Positions 24,887 through 33,851 of a DNA stretch of 64,000 nt are shown here, piece after piece. The stretch spans positions 1-64,000 of the forward strand of contig NZ_JARXIC010000001.1 of assembly GCF_031127905.1 (NCBI RefSeq). Reading direction: 5' to 3'. The notes below the pieces were generated by a model. It saw only the letters and a program-made list of their open reading frames with translations, searched no databases and was not told the origin of the DNA. The position numbers and the translations under genes are program-made. This DNA is from Thalassobacterium sedimentorum (GTDB lineage Bacteria > Verrucomicrobiota > Verrucomicrobiia > Opitutales > Coraliomargaritaceae). Position 1 is the first letter of the stretch, and every line of letters starts with the position of its first letter.

Positions 24887-25717
24887 TTACACAGATGAAG
24901 GAGTATAGCCGAGGTTCTTGCTGAAAGCACGGCTAAAGGTCGCCGCATCAGGGTAGCCAGCCCTCTCAGCGGCAAGTTGCACACTTAGCCCTTCCTCTCG
25001 AATCCACAGTGCAGCTCGTCTTAGACGACTTTGTCGTAAATAGCGTCCCAAGCTAATCCCAAATTCTTTTCGAAACCGCGCGCGCAGGTGACTCTCACTA
25101 ATGCCTAACTGTCTAGCAACATCAGACACAGAAATGCCTGGTTGCGCCGAACACAACGCATAAATCCGCTCAAACAACGTATCTCGGTGTCTTACTGGTT
25201 GCGAGCTAGTTGACCAAAGCAAGCGTATTACCTCCAATAATTGAGCTGCAGCAATCGTCCCCGACACTTTCGAATACTGCATGGTCTTTATAAAGCATAA
25301 GAGCAATTCCTTCGCTTCTTCGCAAAGCGGTTGGATGGATGTGCAGGAATGGTCTGCAGGCGCATGTTCTGGCCAATCAAAGGTAACAAAAAGCCATCTC
25401 AAATTCGGCTCTGCATTTTTGTAACCATGCAAGCGCAATGGAGGAATCAATACAGCATGCCCCACAGGTATGGAAATAGAATGCTGATCCAGCTGCAAAG
25501 TCCCAGCCCCAGATAAAGCCACAACCAAAACCCACCGTTCATGTAAGCTAGGCTTATGACTCAGATGGCTCAACTGGTTTAGAGATTTCCTAACGAATAT
25601 GAGCAAATTGTTCGGCAACTCTTCTGAAGAACGCAGCACCCCATCATAAAAGTTTTGCGGTTGTGACAGGCTATCGACCCTCTCTAACAGCGCTTGATCG
25701 TTCATCGTGGTTTTCAT
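24887..25717 (-). CDS. AraC-family transcriptional regulator
   Basis: About 276 aa if started at the ATG at 25717; ATGs at 25705, 25738 and 25750 and a GTG at 25801 are alternatives, and no clear ribosome site decides. The C-terminal 100 residues hold two helix-turn-helix motifs (ISVSDVARQLGISESHLRARF and LSVQLAAERAGYPDAATFSRAF) ending FSKNLGYTPSSV. The N-terminal part is a cupin-like sensor (VGHAVLIPPLRLHGYKN). It is divergent from the Gfo/Idh gene at 25788 and convergent with the secreted module gene. It probably senses a sugar and controls the neighbouring oxidoreductase/sulfatase genes. Confidence 0.9.
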   Translation of the reverse strand: MKTTMNDQALLERVDSLSQPQNFYDGVLRSSEELPNNLLIFVRKSLNQLSHLSHKPSLHERWVLVVALSGAGTLQLDQHSISIPVGHAVLIPPLRLHGYKNAEPNLRWLFVTFDWPEHAPADHSCTSIQPLCEEAKELLLCFIKTMQYSKVSGTIAAAQLLEVIRLLWSTSSQPVRHRDTLFERIYALCSAQPGISVSDVARQLGISESHLRARFRKEFGISLGRYLRQSRLRRAALWIREEGLSVQLAAERAGYPDAATFSRAFSKNLGYTPSSV

Positions 25718-25787
25718 CGAAAATGCAAAATGATACATCGAAATGTCCATAGCAATCCTAAGTGCTAAACGGTAAACTACGACACTT

Positions 25788-26978
25788 ATGAAAAATGACA
25801 CAAAATCACCTATTGAATCGATGGAAGTTGGCGTGGGCCTAATCGGAGCAGGAATTAGATTCCTAAGTATTTTAAAGGAACTACTCCCTCTCTCGGCTGG
25901 GATACAAATTAAAGCGATCTACGACCCCCAAGAAGCTGCGGTCACGCGCTGCCAAGAACGCTTCGCAAAGGATGCAGTGGCTTGCACTTCAGTGGACGAA
26001 CTCTGCGCACGAGATGATGTCGATTGGGTATTCATAGGCTCTTGGAACTCCAAGCATGCCGAACAAGCCATTACCGCACTACGTGCGGGCAAACATGTAT
26101 TTTGTGAGAAGCCGCTGGCTCTCACAGCTGAGGAAGGCCTGTCAATCAAGCAAGCCTGTTTAGATAGCGGACGCACCTTTGCCTTAGGTCTGGTCCTTCG
26201 ATATTCACCACTGTATCGTGCTCTGCATACCGCCATTCGCACTGGAAAAATTGGTAAAATCCTGAGCTTTGAATTCAATGAAACACTTAGTTTCAGACAT
26301 GGTGGCTACATCCACGGCAACTGGCGAAGATTCACTGAGAATGCTGGACCCCATATACTAGAAAAATGCTGTCACGACATTGACCTAGCACTATGGCTGA
26401 TCGACAGCTTGCCAGTCAAAGCCGCTAGCTTTGGAGGCCTCAATTTCTTCCTGCCGGAGAATGAACATCATCAAGAGAGATTGGGACCTGGTCCGAATGG
26501 AGAAGTGCCTTTTCAACATTTCGTGAGATGGGAAAATGAGAACCCGTTCAAAACAGAAAAGAATATAATCGATAATCAAGTAGTCATTCTAGAATTCGAA
26601 AATGAAGTCCGTGCGACGTTCCACACCAACTGTCTCTCTGCAATGCCTGAACGACGTTTCTATATTCTGGGCGACGAAGGCACACTGCGTGCCGATGCTC
26701 ACACTGGGCAGCTTGAATTGAAGCGAATCGGCTGGGATGAGCCCGTTCAGACTTGGCACCCCATCAATGGAGGCGCACACGCCGGATCCGACATCCCAAT
26801 GTGCCATGAACTTGCAGAGTGCATGGCAGGTCTACGTCCCCCCGTTGCTGGAATTGAAGAGGGCATGCGCTCGCTCGTGGTTGCAGAAAGTATCGATGCC
26901 GCGATGCGCACCGGCCAAGTAATTGATTTACGACCCGTTTACCGCGAATGCGCCATCCCACTGAAAAACAACCGATGA
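25788..26978 (+). CDS. Gfo/Idh/MocA family oxidoreductase
   Basis: A 396-aa protein with NAD-binding motif VGLIGAGIRFLSIL, the conserved FCEKPLALTAEEG segment and the C-terminal substrate domain (ENAGPHILEKCCHDIDLALWL). It is a cytoplasmic sugar or sugar-acid oxidoreductase of unknown substrate. It is divergent from the AraC gene and is followed 160 bp later by a sulfatase gene on the same strand. A decayed copy of its 3' end is found after that sulfatase (28600-28674). Confidence 0.92.
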   Translation: MKNDTKSPIESMEVGVGLIGAGIRFLSILKELLPLSAGIQIKAIYDPQEAAVTRCQERFAKDAVACTSVDELCARDDVDWVFIGSWNSKHAEQAITALRAGKHVFCEKPLALTAEEGLSIKQACLDSGRTFALGLVLRYSPLYRALHTAIRTGKIGKILSFEFNETLSFRHGGYIHGNWRRFTENAGPHILEKCCHDIDLALWLIDSLPVKAASFGGLNFFLPENEHHQERLGPGPNGEVPFQHFVRWENENPFKTEKNIIDNQVVILEFENEVRATFHTNCLSAMPERRFYILGDEGTLRADAHTGQLELKRIGWDEPVQTWHPINGGAHAGSDIPMCHELAECMAGLRPPVAGIEEGMRSLVVAESIDAAMRTGQVIDLRPVYRECAIPLKNNR

Positions 26979-27138
26979 ACAATTCAGAATTAAATTTTGC
27001 AAAGTAATATGAAACTCAAGCCATACCGATTTCAACTCACTCATTCTCCGACAGGGCGCTTTACTAGAACAGTGGATTTAGTTTCATTTATGCTCGATTC
27101 ACTGAGTCATTGATGCTGTCTTAGATAGTACGTGTCTG

Positions 27139-28527
27139 ATGAAGGAATCCCAACCAAATGTTATTCTGATTAACTGCGACGATCTGGGCTACGGTGACTT
27201 GAGTTGCTATGGTTCGACCCTCAATCGCACACCACACATTGATGCTTTGGCCGCGGACGGCTTGCGCTTAACGGATTTCTACATGGCCTCTCCGGTCTGC
27301 TCGGCATCACGGGCGGCGATGATGACTGGCTGCTACCCACCACGTGTCGGGTTTGGTGAGAGGCCGGTTCTGTTTCCTGGGATGCCTTACGGTTTGAATC
27401 CCGATGAGAAAACAGTGGCATCATATCTCAAGGATGCCGGCTATGCGACGAAGATTGTCGGCAAGTGGCATTGTGGCGATCAAGAGGCATTCTTGCCGAC
27501 CAGTCATGGTTTCGATGAGTATTTCGGCCTTCCATATAGCAATGATATGGGGCGGCAGGCGGATCGCCTCGAATCACCGCCGCTGCCATTGTTACGAGAT
27601 AAGACTGTAATACAGCAGCAGCCCGATCAGCGAGGTTTAACAGAGCGCTATACCGACGAATGTTTACAGTTCATCAACGCAAATCAGGAGCAACCCTTCT
27701 TCCTCTACCTCGCTCACATGTATGTGCATTTACCGTTGTTCGTGCCGAAGCAATTCCTGGATCGGTCGAAGAATGGTGCCTATGGTGGCGCCGTGGAGTG
27801 CATTGATTGGAGTGTCGGTGTATTGGTAGATCAACTACGAAAGTTGAACTTGCTTGATAATACCTTGATTATTTTTACTAGTGATAATGGTTCAAGAGCC
27901 CGCGACGGAGGCGGGAGCAATGCACCTTGCCGCGGAACGAAAGCAACGACGTTGGAAGGCGGTCAACGTGTGCCCTGCATTTTCCATTGGCCAGCGGAGA
28001 TCACGCCGAATCAAACGAATGCCAGTATTGCTTCGTCTATTGATCTCTTGCCTACACTGTGCGGTCTAGCTGGGGTGGATGTCGCGGACGAACGCAGCAT
28101 CGATGGCGTTGATCTGGGGAATTTTCTCCGTGGCGAGTCGGAGTCTTCTGGTCGAGACTCGTTCTTCTACTTTACAGGTCGTGCGCTACAAGCGGTGAGG
28201 GTGGGAGATTGGAAGCTCCGCGTCGATGGAAGTTCGATTTGGAGCAAAGCCCCAAGCGAACCGATCGCGGAACTGTATAACCTTAAGGACGATGTTGGCG
28301 AAACGCATAATTGCTATGATTCACGACCTGAAGTGGTGCAGGAATTAAGCGCCGCAATGACTGCCATGGCTGAGGAACTTGGAGATCGGCTCACGGGAGT
28401 CGTCGGTTTCGGTGAGCGAGCTAGTGGTTATATTGAGGATGCCAAGCCGCTGACCGAATATGATCCAGAGCATCCCTACATGATAGCTATGTATGACCTG
28501 CTAGACATGCCAACTTTAAGTGGGTAG
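27139..28527 (+). CDS. Sulfatase (arylsulfatase-type, formylglycine-dependent)
   Basis: A 462-aa sulfatase. The metal-binding NCDDLGYGDL is at residues 12-21 and the formylglycine site CSASR at 54-58 (C-x-A-x-R). Further motifs are GKWHCGD, HGFDEYFG and IIFTSDNGSR. It removes sulfate from a sugar or other ester and needs formylglycine maturation; no maturase gene is visible. There is no signal peptide, which is unusual for sulfatases of this type, so it may act in the cytoplasm. Its G/T-rich codon use differs from neighbours and a remnant of an oxidoreductase follows it, both suggesting insertion by transfer. Confidence 0.92.
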   Translation: MKESQPNVILINCDDLGYGDLSCYGSTLNRTPHIDALAADGLRLTDFYMASPVCSASRAAMMTGCYPPRVGFGERPVLFPGMPYGLNPDEKTVASYLKDAGYATKIVGKWHCGDQEAFLPTSHGFDEYFGLPYSNDMGRQADRLESPPLPLLRDKTVIQQQPDQRGLTERYTDECLQFINANQEQPFFLYLAHMYVHLPLFVPKQFLDRSKNGAYGGAVECIDWSVGVLVDQLRKLNLLDNTLIIFTSDNGSRARDGGGSNAPCRGTKATTLEGGQRVPCIFHWPAEITPNQTNASIASSIDLLPTLCGLAGVDVADERSIDGVDLGNFLRGESESSGRDSFFYFTGRALQAVRVGDWKLRVDGSSIWSKAPSEPIAELYNLKDDVGETHNCYDSRPEVVQELSAAMTAMAEELGDRLTGVVGFGERASGYIEDAKPLTEYDPEHPYMIAMYDLLDMPTLSG

Positions 28528-28599
28528 TCATTTTTTTTATCGTCACATCCTCGAATATGAACGGATTATCGCAAATTCTTAAGTTTTTCCGTTGGCTGT

Positions 28600-28674
28600 G
28601 ATCGTACAGGGCAGGTCGTCGACTTACGTCCAGCCTACCGGAAATACGCAATTACACTCACTAATGTCACATGA
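28600..28674 (+). pseudogene. Remnant of a Gfo/Idh/MocA oxidoreductase 3' end
   Basis: Translation in frame from 28603 gives RTGQVVDLRPAYRKYAIT and continues to TGA 28672-28674. The gene at 25788-26978 ends RTGQVIDLRPVYRECAIP. The match covers the last 20 or so residues only; upstream of it the frame is not related. It is a leftover of a homologous gene after recombination or insertion around the sulfatase. Confidence 0.7.
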
Positions 28675-30345
28675 TTACTTGGCGAGAGGAACGCCGAACT
28701 CAATACGTTGTAATAATAGCTCTGACTCTTCATTCTTCGCAGCGCCAACTAACCGCACTGAACCATCTCTAAGGAATTCAATATTGGATTTTTCAGTATC
28801 TGCACGAACTTGTAATCTCAATTGATCAAAATATATTTCACTCGGGACTTCGACATCACCCGTGTCCCAATAAATATGATCTGAATCAGCATTCGACAGT
28901 GTAAAGCGCATACCTCGCTCAGGATCATAGACCATCGTGAGTGTCATTTGCTCACCGACTGGAATGTAGAATGGCAATGCCTCGTGAACCCAATCACCAC
29001 TCGCAGTTTTGGATTTCCAATCCCACATAGCTCCAGGTTCCTTTGCCGTACGATAGAGTGTCAAAGTATTCGAAACATCACTCCCTTTCTGTTCTAGAAT
29101 CAACCGGACATGCGCATAACGATCTGAACGGTCTAACTGAAATGTAGTTCTGAAGGCAAATTTAGAGTTAGCCAAGACTGCTGGTACTGGCATGGAAACT
29201 GATTCAATATAGCCTTTTTTATTTCGCTTTAGCGAATCATCTTCGTAGACAACACTCAACTGCTTCCAACTCCAATCAGGACCTGAGCTGAGATCTGGCT
29301 CACTTAGACTTGCTCTTAAACTAAATGGTTCATCTTCCCAGATCTCCGGTTTAGCTAAAACAAGATAATCACTACCATAGTATGAAATTCCTTTATTGTT
29401 TTTCCCATTTAAATTAAGAGTATATTCATCTCCTGGTTCAATCAGTGTAATTTCATACGAACGATTTTCAATTGTCTGATTGCGCCCATCAATTGCAAAC
29501 ATGATTTGAGCACTTTTTGCCGTAGATCGTCCAATATTTCTGACAATCGCCTGCTTGTCATCGACTAACTCAACCAACAGCACTGGATTCTCGTAAAAGA
29601 GTTTTAATTCAGCATTCAACCATTTCACCATGGCTGGATTCGTACTGCCAAAAAAAGCAATTCCAGGCATCTCCGGGAAATAATATCGGATGAAATGCAA
29701 CTGCCGACACAATTCACGTTGAGTCGTGATCCACTTTCCTCCAAGGCCTAACACCAGCACAGACTTGTCTTCTAAACCATTTTCAATGGCCGATTGATAA
29801 CGAGTCTCGATCCATCGATATTCGGTTCTAGCGCTCCCGAGGTATGATTCTATTAGAACAAGGTCGGCTGCACTACGTAAACCTTCAATGAAATCATGGT
29901 CAGTAATTCCTGGGACAACGTATACCGCAATCATCAAATCAGGTGCCATCTCACGAGCTTTAATTAATGCTTTACCAGCAACTTCGCGTAGGTTGCCCTC
30001 TTGTGTAATTTCATCAATGAGTATTCCAGGCCAACCATCCTCTACAGGTTTGACCCAGTATTCAGCTAGAGTCTCTGGTGTATCATAGCCTTTTCGATAA
30101 GCCCAAATTCCGCCCCGCCAACGTTGCGGCACCACTCCGAGCTGCTGCCATTCTGAAATTTCTTGAGAGACCTGATGACTCCCCCCCTTTGGACTCATGT
30201 GGGCTGAAGTCACTCTCTCAATTCCATCTGGACGCCAATAGTGGAAGTGCATGTTTTCTTTCACCTGCTCTGCACCACACCAAGACTGAATCGTAATAAA
30301 TCCAAAGACTAGGGAAATAAATGATATCGATAATACGTTCTTCAT
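28675..30345 (-). CDS. Secreted TIM-barrel-like protein, paralogue of the 539-aa protein
   Basis: A 556-aa protein with a signal peptide (VLSISFISLVFGFITIQSWCGA). The middle (residues about 60-260) looks like a barrel: PGILIDEITQEGNL, DLVLIESYLGSA, VLVLGLGGKW and MPGIAFFGSTNPAM. The same kind of motifs (GIWLDELTAYP, MPGIGFWSHGRTRD) occur in the 539-aa protein at 31079-32698. After this come beta-rich regions, including a C-terminal part reminiscent of a lectin-like fold with LSNADSDHIYWDTGDVEV. No glycoside hydrolase family is recognised. It is in a minus-strand group with a prepilin-like gene and a PEP-CTERM gene. Confidence 0.75.
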   Translation of the reverse strand: MKNVLSISFISLVFGFITIQSWCGAEQVKENMHFHYWRPDGIERVTSAHMSPKGGSHQVSQEISEWQQLGVVPQRWRGGIWAYRKGYDTPETLAEYWVKPVEDGWPGILIDEITQEGNLREVAGKALIKAREMAPDLMIAVYVVPGITDHDFIEGLRSAADLVLIESYLGSARTEYRWIETRYQSAIENGLEDKSVLVLGLGGKWITTQRELCRQLHFIRYYFPEMPGIAFFGSTNPAMVKWLNAELKLFYENPVLLVELVDDKQAIVRNIGRSTAKSAQIMFAIDGRNQTIENRSYEITLIEPGDEYTLNLNGKNNKGISYYGSDYLVLAKPEIWEDEPFSLRASLSEPDLSSGPDWSWKQLSVVYEDDSLKRNKKGYIESVSMPVPAVLANSKFAFRTTFQLDRSDRYAHVRLILEQKGSDVSNTLTLYRTAKEPGAMWDWKSKTASGDWVHEALPFYIPVGEQMTLTMVYDPERGMRFTLSNADSDHIYWDTGDVEVPSEIYFDQLRLQVRADTEKSNIEFLRDGSVRLVGAAKNEESELLLQRIEFGVPLAK

Positions 30346-30355
30346 TTTAACTCAA

Positions 30356-31039
30356 TTATTCTGAAAACAGAATTCGATTTTCTCCCCACTCATATCCACT
30401 CTCAACTCCAACGCGACTTAGCTCTTGAGGCGACATACTCCGAACGCTTCCATCAAGAAACCCGACATGTGCCATGCCATTCGACACCAAATTAATATTA
30501 CCGGTATCAGCTTTTAATCGTAAGCGGAAAATTCCACGTTCCAGCACCTCGTCATTCGGATGAAGCGTCGTAGCTATAAGTGGATAATCAATTTCACTTT
30601 GTACCATATAGTTAAATTCCTTGGCACTACCACTGCCACTCCAAGCAGGAACCTCCGTATTTAGTCCATACGAGATGTACCATTGCCAAAAGTCGATATC
30701 ACTATTATCCTTATAAAATGGGCTAAAAAACACCTTTTTGCTATCAATAAACCCCTTAGTGTATAGTTGTTTAGCATAGATCATATTTTCATTCCCCGCA
30801 CCTCCGGTGAAAGCTTCCACAGTGCCACCACTGTCAACTATTAGCATTTTATACCCCACTATAATCTGTCGAATATTCGAGATATTAGTCGAGCTATTTG
30901 CCATGTCTTTAACTTGCCTCACTCCACTCAAGAGAAGCATCGCTAAAATTGCAGTTATAGCGATTCCAGCAAGTAACTCAATCAGCGTGAATCCACATTT
31001 TTCACATGTAAAAGGAGAACTGAAATAACTTCTCTTCAT
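30356..31039 (-). CDS. Prepilin-like secreted protein (type II pseudopilin signature)
   Basis: A 227-aa protein with the prepilin cleavage signature CGFTLIELLAGIAITAILAML at residues about 15-35, i.e. G|FTLIE plus a hydrophobic helix. The C-terminal part contains HVGFLDGSVRSMSPQEL, a pattern typical of the DUF1559-like H-x-G-G-D-G-S proteins of Planctomycetota and Verrucomicrobiota. It should be processed by a prepilin peptidase and placed in the inner membrane or a pseudopilus. It is between the two paralogous secreted barrel proteins, and its role in polysaccharide handling is unknown. Confidence 0.85.
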   Translation of the reverse strand: MKRSYFSSPFTCEKCGFTLIELLAGIAITAILAMLLLSGVRQVKDMANSSTNISNIRQIIVGYKMLIVDSGGTVEAFTGGAGNENMIYAKQLYTKGFIDSKKVFFSPFYKDNSDIDFWQWYISYGLNTEVPAWSGSGSAKEFNYMVQSEIDYPLIATTLHPNDEVLERGIFRLRLKADTGNINLVSNGMAHVGFLDGSVRSMSPQELSRVGVESGYEWGENRILFSE

Positions 31040-31078
31040 AACATTTGGAATTAATACTGCCCAAGAAAATACTATAGC

Positions 31079-32698
31079 TTATTGCACGCGATCGACCTCT
31101 GTGTTTTGAGGTCCTACCGCTACACTCATAGTTGAACGACCATTCAGTAGCGTTGCGTTCAAGCGAGGATCCACTTCAACAATGATTTCGTAATACCCCT
31201 CGCTCTTAGGCTGCCATACGACTGAATGCGTTTGGCGACTCTTGAGTGCCAGTACTTTGGAATTAGGCGCCAAGGTATAAGTATTGCCAAAAGCATTTGT
31301 AGTGGTGACCATGCTACTCTCATTCTTAAGCAAGCTGAAGCCAACATCTACTTCATCGATAGCGACCTGCTGAATCAGTTCAACCATGCCCGCACTACTC
31401 TTAGAATATATATTAACTGTAAATCCGTCCGACTTCATACCGCCAATGTTACTAATTTCAAAATTAATGGGGACTGACTCACCAACACGAGCACGTTCCA
31501 TGCCGAAGAACACAGGGCCAAGATCAATGACAGGATCCACATAGTATTGACGAGCCAGATCCTCGGATGCCTGATAGAACCCAGCCGAAACCATCACATC
31601 TCGGGTACGTCCATGAGACCAAAAGCCAATACCTGGCATTTCGGGTGCCATACTCTTGATCAATTTCACAAAATACGCCATTCGATCAACTGCTGGCTCT
31701 TCATAAATACCACCCCCGACATAATTTGTGGATAAAAGTATAATCCCCCCGTGCTGCCTCCAGCTCGAAGGGGCTGACTCTTCCACCTGATAGCCACGCT
31801 CAAACAATAAATCCGTCCCGCGCATCGCTTCAATGCGAATAGCCAAATGCTTTTCTAAGCTATGCGTCGCATGAACAGCACCGTGAAACTCACCGTAAAA
31901 TTCTGAGGCCACCAATGCTCCTGCAGTCTTATGGCCTGTTGAACTCTCACGTAGAATATGACCTCCGACCGCAGAGCTAAGCATTTTGTTGGGATACTTT
32001 TCACGCAACTCCAGTAAGGCTTGGTTCTCGATTCCGATGGACCACAACCCGATCTCATCTGGATAGGCAGTCAACTCATCCAGCCAGATTCCGTCCGAAC
32101 CTGCCTCCAGAGGCTGACTCCACCGCTCAACAAGAAAATCTACATTTTCTTGATCACTGAGCTCGGGGTTCAACTGCCTTTTACGACGATAATTAACTGG
32201 AGTCAAAACACGGTTACCACGCTCTTGCCAAAACTTATTATCCTCCAAAGATTTAACTAGAACCGTTGACGCGAGTAACGGATAGCGGTCCGCTTCTTCT
32301 TTGGTAATTGAAGGATACGTTAGAAAATACAGCGATTGCCACACGACTGGAACCTCCATACGCAAAACATCTCCACCGTCGTCCGGTTCCCACTGCAGTT
32401 GAAAATATCCCGTCTGCTCAGGGGTCCAAGAAAACGCAATCTGCTCAGCTCCTGAGTCAGCTTGCAGTAATAACTCCTGACCACTGGAATCAGTGACAGT
32501 CAGCTTTCCGGTGCCCCAAAGCCCGGGATCGGCTTCTTTACCGCCAAGCAAGCGAACCTGCACGGGGTCACCCGCGACAGGTAAACGTGGCTCAATTGCG
32601 ATAGACCAGGAGTGATCGATTTCGGACTCCACTGCATTCAGTGGCCCCAAAACAAAACTTAACAGTAAAACGAACAGAGTAATACGGAGATGTCCCAT
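31079..32698 (-). CDS. Secreted TIM-barrel-like protein, paralogue of the 556-aa protein
   Basis: A 539-aa protein with a signal peptide (ITLFVLLLSFVLGPLNAVES). Residues about 30-120 are a beta domain (FSWTPEQTGYFQLQWEPDDG). A barrel-like domain follows: DGIWLDELTAYPDEIG, MLSSAVGGHILRES, ALVASEFYGEFHG and MPGIGFWSHGRTRD. The C-terminal part is a beta-sandwich-like domain (INFEISNIGGMKSDGF). No known glycoside hydrolase family is assigned; conserved D/E in the barrel strands (WLDEL) could be catalytic. It lies 40 bp upstream of the prepilin-like gene and so is probably co-transcribed. Confidence 0.75.
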   Translation of the reverse strand: MGHLRITLFVLLLSFVLGPLNAVESEIDHSWSIAIEPRLPVAGDPVQVRLLGGKEADPGLWGTGKLTVTDSSGQELLLQADSGAEQIAFSWTPEQTGYFQLQWEPDDGGDVLRMEVPVVWQSLYFLTYPSITKEEADRYPLLASTVLVKSLEDNKFWQERGNRVLTPVNYRRKRQLNPELSDQENVDFLVERWSQPLEAGSDGIWLDELTAYPDEIGLWSIGIENQALLELREKYPNKMLSSAVGGHILRESSTGHKTAGALVASEFYGEFHGAVHATHSLEKHLAIRIEAMRGTDLLFERGYQVEESAPSSWRQHGGIILLSTNYVGGGIYEEPAVDRMAYFVKLIKSMAPEMPGIGFWSHGRTRDVMVSAGFYQASEDLARQYYVDPVIDLGPVFFGMERARVGESVPINFEISNIGGMKSDGFTVNIYSKSSAGMVELIQQVAIDEVDVGFSLLKNESSMVTTTNAFGNTYTLAPNSKVLALKSRQTHSVVWQPKSEGYYEIIVEVDPRLNATLLNGRSTMSVAVGPQNTEVDRVQ

Positions 32699-32765
32699 GT
32701 GAATTAAATATCTAGATTATTACAGAAAATGATCAGCAGGGCCGATCTCTAATATGTCGATGTGA

Positions 32766-33632
32766 TTACGCGCGATTCGAACGACGACGAACGACTAGTA
32801 GAGTCATGAAAGCACAGCTCCCCATCAAAAGGCCGTACTGCGAAACTTCAGGAATAAAGGACATTTCTAAAAGAGGACTCTGTGTAGCGCTTTCTAAATC
32901 TGAACTGTAGAATCCTGCTTTGCGCCAGTATCCTGCCTTTCCTCCATAGAATAGTCGATCCTCATCACCCCCCACAGAGATCAGAAGACCACCATTAGGA
33001 GCACCACGGTAAAGCCAATCCATAACAATTTCAGTTACATCAAATACAACCGTATCGCCAACTTCCTTAACAACAAGAGCCTCACCATCTAATTTCAACA
33101 ATGATGCTTCAACACGCGTGGATGCGACCACGGCTTCACCGATCTCGTCCTCTGAGCCTGCATCATCAGTCCATTCCGGCCATACGTTCGTGCCGTCGTA
33201 AGTCTCTCTTGTCGCCGCTGCATCCCAAGGAATCGAGACTCCCGAATCTGCACTGTTCAGCCCTCCGAAACGGTAAACATTGGCAATGCCATATTCTAGA
33301 TCGCTCAACCGCACCTCTTCACCAATTGTGAGCGTCAAAGTAACCTGATCAATTTCATTCTGAGCCACTCCCGCAAATGAAGATAAATCGAACTTAATCA
33401 AGCCTTGAGATTGCCCAGCGTAAGCCCAACGTCCGGTCTTTATAACGTCATCAGTAAAGCTAGCGCTACGATCAACATTCCCATCCAAGGTCACATCATT
33501 ATAGTCCAAGACGATAGGAGATGGGATAGGATCAACGGCATGAAGACTCACCGCCGCACATCCGAATGTAATCACTCCGCAAAGAGTTAACTTTACCAAG
33601 GAATTGTTGTATGTTTTGTTCATTTTTTTCAT
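32766..33632 (-). CDS. PEP-CTERM-type exported protein with DNRLRE-like domain
   Basis: A 288-aa protein with a signal peptide and a C-terminal sorting signal: PEVSQYGLLMG, a hydrophobic helix and RRRSNRA, a variant of the PEP-CTERM tripartite motif that is processed by exosortase. The mature part (GLIKFDLSSFAG, VTLTLTIGEEV, FDVTEIVMDWLYRGAPNGGL) has the pattern of DNRLRE-type beta-sandwich domains found in adhesion or carbohydrate-binding proteins. Two upstream regulatory features, a TCGAAC-AC-GTTCGA site and a 16-bp tandem repeat, lie between it and the LacI gene. No exosortase gene is in the window. Confidence 0.82.
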   Translation of the reverse strand: MKKMNKTYNNSLVKLTLCGVITFGCAAVSLHAVDPIPSPIVLDYNDVTLDGNVDRSASFTDDVIKTGRWAYAGQSQGLIKFDLSSFAGVAQNEIDQVTLTLTIGEEVRLSDLEYGIANVYRFGGLNSADSGVSIPWDAAATRETYDGTNVWPEWTDDAGSEDEIGEAVVASTRVEASLLKLDGEALVVKEVGDTVVFDVTEIVMDWLYRGAPNGGLLISVGGDEDRLFYGGKAGYWRKAGFYSSDLESATQSPLLEMSFIPEVSQYGLLMGSCAFMTLLVVRRRSNRA

Positions 33633-33649
33633 CGTATATTATGGGTTGA

Positions 33650-33681
33650 CGTTGCTTGAACTGCTCGTTGGTTGAACTGCT
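33650..33681. repeat. Two 16-bp tandem repeats upstream of the PEP-CTERM gene
   Basis: cgttgcttgaactgct at 33650-33665 is followed directly by cgttggttgaactgct at 33666-33681, one mismatch. The tgaactgctac core recurs at 34970-34980 before the LacI gene. It could be a second operator type or a core promoter element of the PEP-CTERM gene. Confidence 0.6.
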
Positions 33682-33761
33682 ACTAAAAATCACTTGATGG
33701 GAACTCCAACAGTATGCTCCTACTAAGTCCCCCCCAATAACGCACAGCAAACCATTATCAA

Positions 33762-33775
33762 TCGAACACGTTCGA
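33762..33775. promoter_or_regulatory. Operator-like palindrome TCGAAC-AC-GTTCGA
   Basis: Half sites TCGAAC and GTTCGA are separated by two bases, and the symmetry extends to AATCGAAC/GTTCGATT. The site lies about 130 bp upstream of the PEP-CTERM gene and 76 bp past the LacI stop codon. The same 14-bp sequence occurs at 36460-36473. Confidence 0.7.
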
Positions 33776-33851
33776 TTTTCAGCGTGACATTTACGTAAAA
33801 TTCGAGCGACCCCAACTGTGCATCCACAACAGGCGGGGAACATCTACTGGA

